Shown here piece after piece: positions 10,261-21,160 of a DNA stretch of 23,363 bases. How positions within the stretch are numbered: position 1 is the stretch's first letter; every line of letters begins with the position of its first letter. The DNA comes from Pelargonium nanum (taxonomy: Eukaryota > Streptophyta > Magnoliopsida > Geraniales > Geraniaceae). A program made the translations under genes and the position numbers. Where the stretch lies: assembly GCA_036897485.1 (NCBI GenBank), contig JAYMTF010001444.1, positions 1 to 23,363 of the forward strand, given 5' to 3'. The notes beneath the pieces are model-generated. The model made no database searches, had not been told where the DNA came from, and was given only the letters and a program-made list of their open reading frames with translations.

Positions 10261-12400
10261 TGACTGATATGTACTTGTTTGTCACTTAATTAAACTTTAA
10301 TTAGCAATGAATTCATGACTGCTTTGAGTTGAGTACTTTCATAACAATCATAACTCTTAAGATGAAAGTTAGGGGATGGTTCACTCCTTTTTCTTCTATG
10401 TGGTGGGTCATAAAGGTAGCTCTACCATGTCCTAACACAAGAGTTGCTTGTCTCATTTTAGTAAAGAGTACAATAATTAGGAGTGTTTTGGAATTTAGCA
10501 TTAATGATGTTCATCATTGCAAATGCCATAACTCATATGAGTAATTAGATGTCTTTTTTTGTTTTAAAATTATTTAGATTTGTCTATCACGTGTAAGTTT
10601 CATGTTTCTTCGATTCATGCTTTTTAACTTTGCCAACACGCAAAGAAAATAAATTTGAATGGACTATCAACGCTCATTGAGACGAGTATAAGTGTTAAAT
10701 TGTGAGGTAACATCTGCTCATTGGTCTGAAGACTCGACTCAATTACTCCTTAGCCGAGTTTTTTTTTTCTCAAATAACTAATATATCATTGAGGAAAACA
10801 AAATTACATTTTCCATATTTCTTCACTGGTGCATTCATTGCATAAGAAAAATAAATATGAAATGTAAAAGAAAAGAATAAATTTTGGATAAATTTTGTTA
10901 CCTAGTACACTATTAAGTAGTAATAGAGTAGTATTTGATTGACATGGGTGTGGAACCCAAAGCTGCATGACCAAATGATTTATGATTGTAAACCAAGTTT
11001 TTCCATTTTAATTGGGGAAGAAGGGTAACTTGTAAGCATGACATAGATTCATAAACCAAAAAACAACATTTTGTTGTGCATGTGATGTGATCAACCCCAC
11101 CATCACATTTGTTTAATACACTTTTCTTTAATTGGGTTATTTTATTTTGGAAATGCCATAATAGACCCATCATCCACTCATTATTACACACAGATTAAAT
11201 GGGAATCTTTGCATGTTATTGGGCAAAACCAAACACACAATTACAAAAGAGGACAATTGATGGAAGATGCATATCCCCTTACATATATCTTGAAGGGCAT
11301 TAGTGTTTGTTTAGTCACTTATGAGCTTTGGAACAATATGATCCAACTCTCAAAACAACTCTAACTCATATTTAAAATGGACAATTGATTCAATTCATAT
11401 ATAACTAATTAAAAGGAGTCTTATAATTGTACTACACATGGATTGAGTTACTACTTAATAACAAGAGTGTTCATCTCCAAAAAGAGTTACTTTATCAATC
11501 AAAATTTTGAGAATTGAAGCATTTATATCATAGAAAGCAGAGAGTTTTAATTAGCCATAAAACTAATGATTGAGACTCTGTAAATGCACAAATAAATTGA
11601 ATCTGGATAAACCGTTCTGCATTTACAAATTCATTAACGCATGTATAAGTATTTATCCTCGACGTGTCAAATTCTCGTAAACATGACCGAGTATTAGTCA
11701 CTAACACTATATCTCATATTCTTTCTTTATATTACATATATGTGGACAAAAGTGTCGTTTGGCAAGAACTAAGTAAGGGTGCCCCAGAAAGTTGAAAAGG
11801 GAGTGTGGGCTGAGCAGATCTAAGAAAAAAGAAACAAGAGGAAATGGGAGAGAGTGATAGCACATTATGGTATGGATCATGCATGGTTTGGGTCTGCAAA
11901 ACCCACCAACTATCAAATAAAATTATTTTTTTAAAAGAACAGAAAAACAGTTTTCCTGTTAGTTTTTTTTCCACATGGAGACATGTGAAGAGAAGTGAAA
12001 TGGTGACAGATTTTCAGGAATAGAAAAAAGAGTGAAATTGGTGCACATTTCAATTATATGATTGGGTGTAAAATGGGGTCCATGTGAAACAGTAGCTTCC
12101 TCTTCCTCTTCTTCTCCAAATTCTCATTATTGGAGAGAGAAAATGGGAAGAGGAATTAGGTGTCTCCACATGGCTTTATGCTATCTATAACAGCCTTTCA
12201 GCTAGCTTCATCACCTTTTAGTTCACTTGGATCAATCTGGATTGTAAAACTTGATAAACAGATCAACAAAAGAGAATCCAAGAGTTGTTTTGGGGTACAT
12301 GTGGCACATGCAACATCTATATATGTGACCCATCTTCCAAATCCCATAGCTTAATTATAATACTAAATACATTGATAATGTTGATGTTGGCATGTAACAG
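10261..12400. other. AT-rich intergenic DNA, no gene seen
   Basis: About 2.1 kb without a protein-like open frame on either strand; all frames are short and of random-looking composition. No tRNA was found, and none of the conserved plant microRNA sequences I could recall occurs here. A pyrimidine-purine hairpin at 12097-12155 is described under findings. Confidence 0.5.
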
Positions 12401-12734
12401 TGATGCACTACAAAATTTGATCTATATTTGTAACAGTAGAATATAGATAATTGTTGACAATAAACATTTCTAACTATAAAATAACAACATTTGTACTTAT
12501 GTGTTACGAATTGAAAATTTGAAACCAGAAGTAACTTATTCTACAATGAAATACATATTTGGGTTCTATCATAAAAGAGACGCGAAGAAAGTACTAGTAG
12601 AGGTCTTATTTCAACCTTTAATAACCACGTGTTGATATGGAAGAGACTGAAAATCGGGCACAATCCCACGAGCATCAATCTCTTAGTGATATGACTATTT
12701 GTTTCAGGTCGTAGTCTCAATCTTCTTATCATTA

Positions 12735-12850
12735 GTCAAAGTCAAGGTTTATGTCCAAGTTAAGGTCCAAGATCCGAGTCAGGGTACAAGTTTAAATCAA
12801 GGTCTTGGTCTGAGTAAAGGTTCAGATCTAAGTCCAAATCCAAGTAAAGG
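12735..12850. repeat. Degenerate minisatellite of GTCCAAG/AAGGT units
   Basis: A low-complexity run repeats the words CAAGGT, TCCAAG, AGTCAGG and AGTAAAGG with changing spacing. Read on the minus strand it would give an Asp-Leu-rich peptide (LDLDLDLNLY type), which is a by-product of the repeat rather than a gene. It lies inside the LTR-like segment. Confidence 0.5.
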
Positions 12851-13521
12851 TAAGTTCTTGAGAATGCGCTGACCATGCTATGAGTCTTGCCGATGTCTGC
12901 GCAAGGTAACACACCGTTAAGCTGGATCCCAGGTATGTGCCCAGAAAACAGTCTCCGGTGTGAGAATGAGATCTCCACACACAAATAGTTTTATGTAATT
13001 GAAAGTTGAATCGGATCTTCGCAGTTCGTTCAAAAAGTGAAGAACGCGAAGAACACTTTGAGAGAGTTTTCGGTTATGTATAGCAAGTGCTCAAATGATA
13101 AAAGTTCTGACTTTTTTCCTAGAGGCCTTAGAGCCCTATTTATAGTTTTGGATTTACCTGCTACTGGGTGACCTTTGGTTGACCGACATTGGGCAATGGC
13201 TCGCAGAGACTTAGCCTCTGCCCATGTCACTATACTGTTGGATCTGCACACCAACATGGATAGATACTACTTAGATGGAGATAAGACACATGGAAGAAAA
13301 GTCTATCTCTTAGAGGAGAAGGCTCGGCGCTCCTCAAAGCTAAGTGTTGGGGGTACATATCATTGAGTGATCGAACCCAAGGATGATGATGTTGGAACTT
13401 GTCGAAATTGATGTGTGAGGGCATAGAGCGACGTTTGTCACTGAGGATGAGCGTGGTGTCTTGGTGGGGCTAGACGTACGAACGAATGTCCGGCATGGAA
13501 GAAATGCTCGGCACGAATGAG

Positions 13522-13574
13522 TGCCCACGGATGGACTGATGCCCATGGTTAGACGATGCCCAAGGATGGACTGA
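13522..13574. repeat. Direct repeat, 35-bp period, in the GC-rich part of the LTR-like segment
   Basis: TGCCCACGGATGGACTGA (13522-13539) recurs as TGCCCAAGGATGGACTGA (13557-13574) with one change. Further partial copies with GGCACGGATGAAGG and GGCACGAATGAGTG lie around 13510-13600. Position upstream of the TATA box suits U3 enhancer-type repeats, an inference from layout. Confidence 0.6.
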
Positions 13575-13799
13575 AGGCTTGGCACGGATGAAGGGTTTGG
13601 CACGCGAGGCTAGCCACATGTGGGCCTAGCCGCGCGCTAGACAAGCCGCACGCGATGTCGGCATGTCAATAACTCGGGTTGATTTCGGGCTTTTCTCGGG
13701 TCTTCGGGTTTTCTCGACCCAACTTTGACTTCTCTTGACCGATTGAGCGAGTCGCGTGTCACTTAGCCATTGGTTGGTTTAATCTTGATTTTTTATGAC

Positions 13800-15060
13800 A
13801 AATCACTTAGTTACAAGTTCATGGGCTACCAATAAGGTATGTCTTTGAATGCATTTCAAAGGAAGTAGGGAACATGATAGGTCAGTTTGTGGAAGTAGAC
13901 TCAACGAACTTCAGGGGTGTGTGGAAGTCATGCCATAGAATCAGAGAGATGGTTGATGTTAGGAAACTCTTTCGAAGTCGAATAAAACTGGAAAAAAAAA
14001 AGAACAGAGAATGGACTTGGTTGATTTCTTATATAAAAAATTATCACTTTTTTCTTCCATGGAAATTTAGGGCACACAAAAAAGTTTTGGGCAAAGCGAG
14101 CTTGCAGCAACTGGCTAAAAGCTCCTACAAGCCGAAATGCAGCAACCATGAGTACTAGATGGATCCGCAATGCAAGGAAGGTGAAGTTTGCGAAGGAGGT
14201 ACTACGGGGGTAGAAAGAGTGGGAAGCTTGGAAGGAAGGGGATTCTCGATCTCTAATGTAGAAAATGAAGAAAAATTGGTGGATGTAGAAACTCCAGAGT
14301 CGAAACGCAACAGAACGGTAGGAGAATAAGATGGACTTGAAGAAAGCGTGGGACCAAAAAACTGTAGAAGGTGAACCTAAATTCACGGGTTCGCTATGAA
14401 CAATGGATACTATTGCTTGGAATATCGTGGAATAGGCAACCCACGTACAGTTTAGGTCTTGCATGATATATTGTAGGAGAAAATGCATGAATTGGTTTTC
14501 CTTATTGAGACGAGGGGGATTAAGGAGAAGTTGGAGCATATTTGAATCAAGTTTGTATGTCTTGTGGATAGTATGGGTCAAAGGGGAGGTTTCACTATTC
14601 TCTGGGTCGATTGAGTTCTTGTATCCCTTTGAGGAAGCTTGAATCATTTATTGATGTATCAGTTTGGAAGCGGATGTGGGGTGATTAGAGAATTACTGGG
14701 TTTTTTGGAATATGCCATTGAATAAACTCAGGGAGTTGGCCTCCAACTCTACCATAATTTTGTTTGGGAGGTAGGAACTCTTAGCTAAAAGTTTTAATTG
14801 ATGGTTTTTCTTAAGGCTTTTAGAAAGGCAGGGCTCTCGGATTTTAAATTTAAAGGCTACTTTATGTGGATGAGGGGAAGTGGGGACAACTTTTGAAGAT
14901 TGTTACCATATTTTCATGGGCTGCGCAAGATCTAGATCGGTTAGGGGCTTGGTGCTATCGTGGTGGCGCGTCCAAGCAGTCTTTCCTGCATCAACATCAC
15001 TCTTGCTATCTCATTGGTGATCCATGCGCCCAGACACTCCATTCAAGTTTTGGAACTTGA
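13800..15060 (+). pseudogene. Decayed L1-type LINE: end of ORF1 and start of ORF2 endonuclease
   Basis: From about 13811 the plus strand reads VHGLP, then KEVGNMIGQFVEVDSTNFRG, then DVRK...RRIKLE-like and REWTW. This is the DUF4283/zinc-knuckle region typical of plant L1 ORF1; the Cys/His knuckle that should follow is broken. At about 14410-14560 the fragments WN-RGIGNPRTV, LVFLIETRGIK and GQRGGF(T)ILW match the N-terminal part of an APE-type endonuclease. RITGFFG (about 14680) and AGLSDFKFKGYFMWMRGSGDN (14830-14885, with stops and shifts between blocks) match its later motifs. Frames change repeatedly and stops are frequent, so it is dead. The reverse transcriptase is absent. The right border is unclear: a PFKFWNL fragment near 15050 may be a further remnant. 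Confidence 0.65.
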
Positions 15061-15740
15061 TCTGCCATGTTACTCTTTGGCAGCTTTGACAGGCCCGAAA
15101 CACATCCATTTTTGACATGGTTATCAAATATGCATCCTGTATTTTTCTCAAGATAGTCTCCATGACTTTCCATATCATCTCTGCATCTCTCAATGACCAA
15201 TCCGGCTCAATTGGCTGGACTTTTGCACTTTGGAACTCATATCAGGATAGTTTCATGTTTTGTTCCCAGTTTTTATCACGTTTCTTTCTTTTTTGGGCAT
15301 TTGTACTTTGTTTTCCTCTCGGCACTGTATTTGTTGGCTTAGATATTTGATAAAGTAACAACGTTTTGTGGGTAATCCAAAGTGGTATTAACCACTTGGC
15401 CCAACATGTCTTAGTTGCGCCATATATTTAGCCGCTTAACTTTATACTTTTCAAATGTGGGACAACACCCACTTCAACAAAGAAAACATAACACATATTT
15501 TAAAACAAAAATACAAGTAAAACAAAACACTTATTTTGTGACAAAGTGAGTTGTATAGTATTGATTTGTATTTATCCTGCGTAAAATATATGTTATTTAT
15601 AATAATAATAATAAAAAAGTCATGTGTTATGTTTGGGCCGTGGGGCAGGGCGGTTGCATACAAAATTGAATTATTGGGCCAAAAAGGGTCCCTGCACATT
15701 TTTGTACTCACACAAAAAGGAAAATATTGTTGAAACCAAA
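15061..15740. repeat. Repeat-derived DNA, no gene seen
   Basis: No convincing open frame. Around 15350-15470 the minus strand reads TTGTCCCACATTTGAAAAGT and later words of a kind common in plant TRIM/LTR-type repeats. An (AAT)n microsatellite lies at about 15599-15613. The class of the repeat could not be settled by eye. Confidence 0.35.
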
Positions 15741-16209
15741 ACGTGGGTGAGGAAATCGGATTACCATTTCATCAACACTGCTTCAAAAGAGCATTAACAA
15801 CTTATTACCAGCAACCATTGTGACAAATAGTTTTGTCCTCTCGAAACATCAAGTTTGATGTTTCTCTTCAGGTGTTGTCGATATTGCCTATAGGAAAACA
15901 ACTTATTCACCTCACTAAGTTCCTCGACACATCCAAATCTATATACAGTCGTTAATCTTTAACTATTGCAATTGCTATCACATTTGAATTCCATCTCATT
16001 AAGATCAACTACAACTACAACATCCAATACATTTCTGAATGACAGACCCAAAAATAAAAAAGAATCAAGGGCTGTCCATCTTATCTGTACCGTATTCTAT
16101 ATACCTACAGTGTATGAATTTATTTCCCTTCCTATTGTGTTCTATCAATAAAGAAACAACATACCAAAAATACTAAACACAGGCACTACGGCATATATAT
16201 AAATATAAT
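15741..16209 (-). other. 3' flank of the TH2 gene
   Basis: Non-coding sequence downstream of the TH2 stop codon (16210-16212, minus strand), expected to contain its 3' UTR. The minus strand contains AAATAAAT near 16120, a possible poly(A) signal about 90 bp after the stop. No other gene was found. Confidence 0.4.
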
Positions 16210-19200
16210 TTATGAGCCCAAAATAAATGCTTCGATTTCATCCCAACTGGAGGCTGTGTAAAGGATGCCAGAAAGTCTATTCCATTTACAACTGCCTTCC
16301 AGTTCCATCACTTCTTTTTGCTTCTTAACCAAACCGGGAAACAACGGCACAAAAGTAATGCCAAACTGATCTCCCAGTCTTCTTAAACTTGGGCTCGAAC
16401 CAATCACGATTCCTATATCCGCTTCAAGCAGGCAAAGCAAGTCACCAGGAGAACCTCCAATGTATACTGTCAATTGATTGTCACGGTCGCCATGGCCCTT
16501 CAGAACATGATTGAAAGTTTCAAGCTTTTCCAAAGGAGAAGCCACCTTTTGAATGATTTCACCCGTGCATAGGGATTCTTCGTAATCCAACTCATTCGAA
16601 TGTACTTCCAGGGCATCTGCTCAATCAAGTGGAAACAAACATTATGTCGAGAAGGGCTACATTTATGCCACACGCACCCTTCAAATAAACAATTATGCCA
16701 CCGAGAAAGCTAAAAACCAGTTCAGGACGCATGAAAAACAATCCATGAAATCACGAATCAACCGCTGCTTATCACAAGATTACCCATAGATAAGAAAGCT
16801 TCCCGAATTCTCATCTACTGTTTCAAATAATAATATAACAACAAAATAACTTGGGTGTTTGTACTGCCGTTTCCCTCTTGGAAACTATTAATAAAAGTAC
16901 TTTCTTGCTGATAAAAAAAAAACAAAATAATTCTAAACTTCTTCCCTGGCGCTTTTACTTTCAATGTTTCCCAGATATTCCTCACTTTTGGGAACTTCAG
17001 GATAGCTCTTTAACCCCAGTCCCAGTCTTCTTTCCAAATACAATAACAAAATAAAAAAAATTGTTTATCACTTCGCAGCCTAGATATGCAGTGATTCATT
17101 ATGCAAAAGCTATCATCATTTCTTCTGTCAGACTCCAGTTCCCTACCTCTCAGATCCAGATAAACATTCAAAGTTGGAACTTTCCACATATATCTCATCC
17201 AAATAATTGATATTTTACATGTAACTACCCAAGTAGTAAACTGTTGCCATCAAACAATGTCAACAGCAACAGCCAGAAACTTTTGTCCTGGAATAATGAG
17301 AAGGATAAATTATCTAGAAGTAAAATCCATAACAGACCTCAACTTCTTTCCTGGACCATGACCTCCATTGACTTAATTGACCATCTGTTTGACAGCAGAC
17401 AGCCACATTAAGTCAATCTCCATTATCCATATAATGCCTAAGATTGAAAACAATGAACAGGAACTCAACCACAACAAGGCCATGAAAGCAGCATATACTA
17501 AGTTACTAACTGACAGTTACAGAATCACTAATGACCACATATATACCAGCTCATCGCAAACAAAAGACTAGACAACTTCACAATATGATGCATTAAACAG
17601 AACTGCACTGTCACATCCTTCAGAGTATTAAATGCTAAAGAACTAATGAAGACATAGTTTTTGGATTTAAAGGACAAGTATAATCATAATGAAAGTTTTA
17701 AAATAATGATGTCTTTCATTCTCTTGAAATCTTTCAAAAAGAGCATACTTGCAAGTATAGAAGTGTTAAATTATAAATATTAAATTGGGCCTTCAACTAT
17801 CAGCTTAAGCTTTTAGTTGAGTTGGTTCTTAACAGTAAGAAAATTTCAATAGAGAATGTCATGAATGCTGAAAAATGAATGATAAGCCTATAAATGTTCC
17901 AAGAGGTATACCTGATGAAAAGGCTGACCTAATGAGATCACCACACCAACAGTATGAAAGTATGTGAGCGTCAGTTTTCATATTTTCATTATTCAAAATC
18001 TTTTGAAAGAAACCTCTACAGCCATCTTGAAGAACGAGAAGTTGGCCAGCCCGTTTGATGTCCTCTAGATTTAAACCTTTCAACACTCCTGACTGCACCA
18101 CTCTTGAATTTGCTTTTTTCTCAAAATCCGCAAGTTGTTCAAGGGCTTTACTCAACCCATCGTAATTGAGGTTTTGCGCTACAAACATAGTTCCTTATTA
18201 AGCACATATGGCCTAGATAATAAATCATCTTAGAATAGTAGACAGTTCTAGCATACCATTCTTGAAGACATAATCTAGAGACAAACTAATGAGTAACAAA
18301 CCTGACTCACTTGATATGATGCTCTCTATGCATGCTTCATATTCTTCGGTATATTGGCTGGAAAGATCACCCCATGTTGCCCTCAAACTGGCTGATGATA
18401 GTCGGGTAAGGTGGCCTTCAGATGCAACTGGATCAGCTTTTGGTGCTGTAACAATTGCCATCTCTGCTAAAATAGCAGAAGAATCAAAAGCAGCGCATGT
18501 CAAGTCAAAGTCACAAAATATGGTAAGACGTTTTCTCATGGATTCATGTGACCGCGACAATGGCACTATAGTTTGCTGCCCAATTGGTTGAGCCGAAAAG
18601 AACTCTACTTCAAGTTTCATAGCTTGATGGTAGAGCTTTTCTATGACTTCAAGCTCTTCCCCTGTCAAACAAGCACTCAGTCTATCCAACAATTCCTCTG
18701 TCTGCAGAGCTGATTCCTGAATGCAAAAATGATAGGTCAGTATGATGAAAACAAATCCCGAAAGAGCATGAACAACCATTACTAGAAGAAGAAAAAAAAG
18801 TGACAAGAAAAAACCTGGGTAGTTACAAGTATCAAGGAAAAACCAAGCTATAACCAAATGCTTAATGAGACAAACCTCAAAATGTTGTGAGGAATAACTT
18901 TCAATCCACTTCTTGTACACATGACTACTATCTTCAGGGTCTAGAACAGCCAGGATCTCCTTACTGAGAAACACATAGAGCCTCATGCATGGTGCAATGG
19001 CACCAAGAGTATAAGCAGCGAGTTTTGTCTTCTCAAAGGGAGTTGCAAGATTTCCAGGAACCTTTTCGCCATCAACTCTTCCAGAAGCCGTTGCCACCAA
19101 GAAGTCAGTTATTTTGACTGCTGTGTCATTTGGAGTGCTCTCTTTTGAGCTGTCAAAACCCCATTCCTGTATTGTTCTTGAATAATGAGAATGACTGCCA

Positions 19201-20779
19201 AGGAGCCAACAGAAATATGCTATGAAGAAGAGATTTTAACATAGCCATGAACAGTTTAAGCTTGATTTTGGATAAAGTTGCCTCTAACAAATATAAGACT
19301 GTCCATCTACAGAGTGTGAAATGCAAGTGAGTAGGGTAGTGACAGTAAAATCTAATAGCATGAGTTTAAATGGGCTTGATGCAATGAATCAAGAATGCAA
19401 CTTATGATGTCCAGCTACGTTACTGGACATCAAATCTAAATGACTGGGTATATAATGATAAAGACAGTAAAATATTCATTGTTTTCACAACAAAAAGACT
19501 ATGCAGCTGAACTTGCAGTATGCCCAGTCCATCACAGAAGCATTACAATAGCAAGAAAAATAAAGGTCATTTCCCCCCATTGAAACTGTTGTAGTTAGAA
19601 AACAAGAGAATTTCTCGTGCACTCAACCTCTACCACATTCATCATCGGTTATTTATCCCAATCTACATTCCTACATGAATAAGGCAGCATTTCCTACTAC
19701 TGAAACTATGATGATACTAAAATTGTTATAGTTACGATAATGATGACAACAAAGGATAATAAAAATGATTATGTAGAAGAAGGTGACAATGCATGTTTAC
19801 CCAAATAACCATAACATAAGAAGAAACAACAGAACATTTTATTCTCTTTTATTTCAGAACATTATTTGATGGAAACAACAAAACAATTTAAAGAAGCTGT
19901 AAAAACAAATGTGAAGTAACTGAACAGTCTTAAACTGGGAAAAAAATTAAGCAGAGCAAATGCATAAACACATCTTAAAGAGAAAAAAAATGTAAAGTCT
20001 AGAAGCCAGTCAAGTCTTAACTATCCAGATTTCATATCATTGTTATTATAAACTCAAGATTCTGCATTCTGCTCCTCAATTTAGAAGAAAAATAACAGTG
20101 GAAATGAAATTCCATGCACCAGACTAAGTGTACTTGTCTATTTCCTTACATTTCCAAGTCATTTCCATCCGGATTAATTTTTTTGTGGGAACCAAACAGG
20201 TGTTTAGTATTACTTAATTCAGGAAGTTCTTATCAACAAATATTGCAACATAAGGAAAGGAAACTTAGGAAAGTAGGAAACGAAGCAGAATTAAAAAAAC
20301 GAGAGAGAAAAACACTGATACTCCGATCCGATTAAGCTTACTTGGACAAGAGAATCGTGCGTTTTAAGCTTCTCCAGAACACGCTTCCTCAGCTTGCGAA
20401 TCGCGTCCTTGTCGTCGTCATCACCCGCGCAATCCTCTGCCAATTCGTAACTGAAAACCCCCATCGCCGCCGCAATACAACAACAAAAAGAATCCCCGAT
20501 CAAAATCCTCCAAAAACAACACATAAATGCTAGCGGAATTCAAACATATAAGCATCTAGAAAATACAGATAAACTAATCAAGAGTAGTAGTAGCAGTACT
20601 CACGCCTGAGAGAAGGCGTTGAGGAAGTGAACATCCTGGGAGATGCAATGGCGAAACGATTCGAAGTCGAGATTGCCAGAGGCGAGGCACACGAAGAACG
20701 GAGTGTACATGGCTTGCAGTGACTCGCTCTTGAACTTGATCCAGAACCGCCGCGCCATCACTCCTTCGTCGGCCACCAT
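16210..20779 (-). CDS. TH2: Bifunctional TenA-HAD protein, thiamin monophosphate phosphatase TH2
   Basis: Six exons (20779-20604, 20450-20342, 19166-18876, 18716-18302, 18178-17912, 16616-16210) join in frame to 554 codons plus TAA with GT-AG introns. Residues about 10-240 are a TenA domain: Asp49 (ISQDVHF), Cys155 (AIAPCMRLY) and Glu228 (LEVEFF) sit where TenA active-site residues are expected. Residues about 255-554 are a HAD phosphatase: DFD (261-263) with the nucleophile, Lys450 and GGSPGD (473-478). The Arabidopsis orthologue At5g32470 (TH2) removes the phosphate from thiamin monophosphate, giving thiamin for pyrophosphorylation, and is found in mitochondria and cytosol. Start chosen as the first in-frame ATG; an in-frame TAG lies at 20873-20875 and no ATG in between. 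A second Met is at residue 8. The model thus lacks the N-terminal targeting extension of Arabidopsis TH2. The first Asp of HAD motif IV is Gly here. Identity is near certain; exon ends are by-eye. Confidence 0.9.
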
Positions 20780-20940
20780 ATCTCCGCCGTCGTCGCTAAC
20801 CGGCAATGACCTCGGAGAAGAATCAGCAACAGAGATCGCACTCGGAGATCGATCTCCGACGAATCGCCCACCCTAGGGCTCTTTGGCCAGTAGATTTGGA
20901 CTCAAGAAGAAAGAAGAGAAAGAGAGATTGGTGGTTAATG
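20780..20940 (-). promoter_or_regulatory. 5' leader of TH2
   Basis: Between the TATA box and the start codon the minus strand has a CT-rich tract (CTCTCTTTCTCTTC, about 20912-20925) and no ATG. From the in-frame TAG at 20873-20875 the frame is open for 31 codons into the start codon, with a TTG at 20806 as the only near-cognate start of the NTG type. The leader is short, as expected for a TATA-driven transcript. Confidence 0.55.
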
Positions 20941-20967
20941 AGATGGTGTAGTGTGTTCACGGTTTGA

Positions 20968-20974
20968 TTTTATA
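20968..20974 (-). promoter_or_regulatory. TATA box of TH2
   Basis: TATAAAA on the minus strand in the context TTGTATAAAATC. It would place the transcription start near 20940, about 160 nt upstream of the start codon, just before the pyrimidine-rich leader. Confidence 0.6.
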
Positions 20975-21059
20975 CAACGTCTAAATTTGCGGGAAAAGTA
21001 GGGCAGTGTGGTTAGGCCGCCGGTCAACTTTTGGAACACGGAGGTCGCGTGAGTCAGAG

Positions 21060-21083
21060 AACCGGCTGACTCAGTCACCGGTT
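21060..21083. promoter_or_regulatory. Near-perfect palindrome around a TGACTCA core, TH2 upstream region
   Basis: The 24-bp site has outer arms AACCGG and CCGGTT around CTGACTCAGTCA, which contains the GCN4/AP-1-type core TGACTCA and its partner AGTCA. A further GTGAGTCA lies at 21049-21056. It is about 90-115 bp upstream of the TATA box. bZIP proteins are the expected binders from the core; that is inference. Confidence 0.4.
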
Positions 21084-21160
21084 CTGTCAACTGGGGACGG
21101 AAGATAGTGAGAGAGGGGGTAAAGTTGGTAAAGTGGGTGAGATTGGTCCAGCTGGATATG

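Larger units (their letters stand above)
12540..13790 (-). mobile_element. LTR-like segment of a retrotransposon, borders uncertain
   Basis: On the minus strand a perfect TATA box (CTATAAATAGGG, 13145-13134) is followed by a non-coding, pyrimidine-rich leader-like sequence (about 13130-12960). Upstream of it lies a GC-rich section with short direct repeats (13522-13539 and 13557-13574). This order, repeats then TATA then leader, is that of a plant LTR (U3-R-U5). I could not find TG/CA ends, a target duplication, a primer-binding site or any gag-pol coding, so it may be a solo or broken LTR. A decayed foreign promoter is an alternative. Confidence 0.4.

Noticed and set aside
11845-11870. Resemblance of GGGAGAGAGTGATAGCAC to miR156
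   Set aside because: The match breaks in the middle and there is no complementary arm nearby to form a precursor hairpin.
12409-12421. CACTACAAAATTT as a second CACTA terminus
   Set aside because: It agrees with the CACTA end only over the first eight or nine bases. No partner end or 3-bp duplication was found.
12735-12984. Asp-Leu repeat protein on the minus strand
   Set aside because: The apparent peptide repeat follows from the degenerate DNA minisatellite and has no start, domain or neighbour that would support a gene.
13928-14647. Long open frame on the minus strand (239 codons)
   Set aside because: It runs antisense to the LINE remnants recognised on the plus strand, has a transposon-shadow composition rich in Phe and Ser, and matches no protein I know.
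15006-15200. Overlapping minus-strand open frames with some protein-like words
   Set aside because: They are short, without partner exons, and the region adjoins LINE debris. No family was recognised.
15741-16209. TPP riboswitch in the 3' region of the thiamin gene
   Set aside because: In plants the TPP riboswitch is known from THIC 3' regions. I looked for the conserved CTGAGA and ACCTGA-type core words in a suitable arrangement and saw none.
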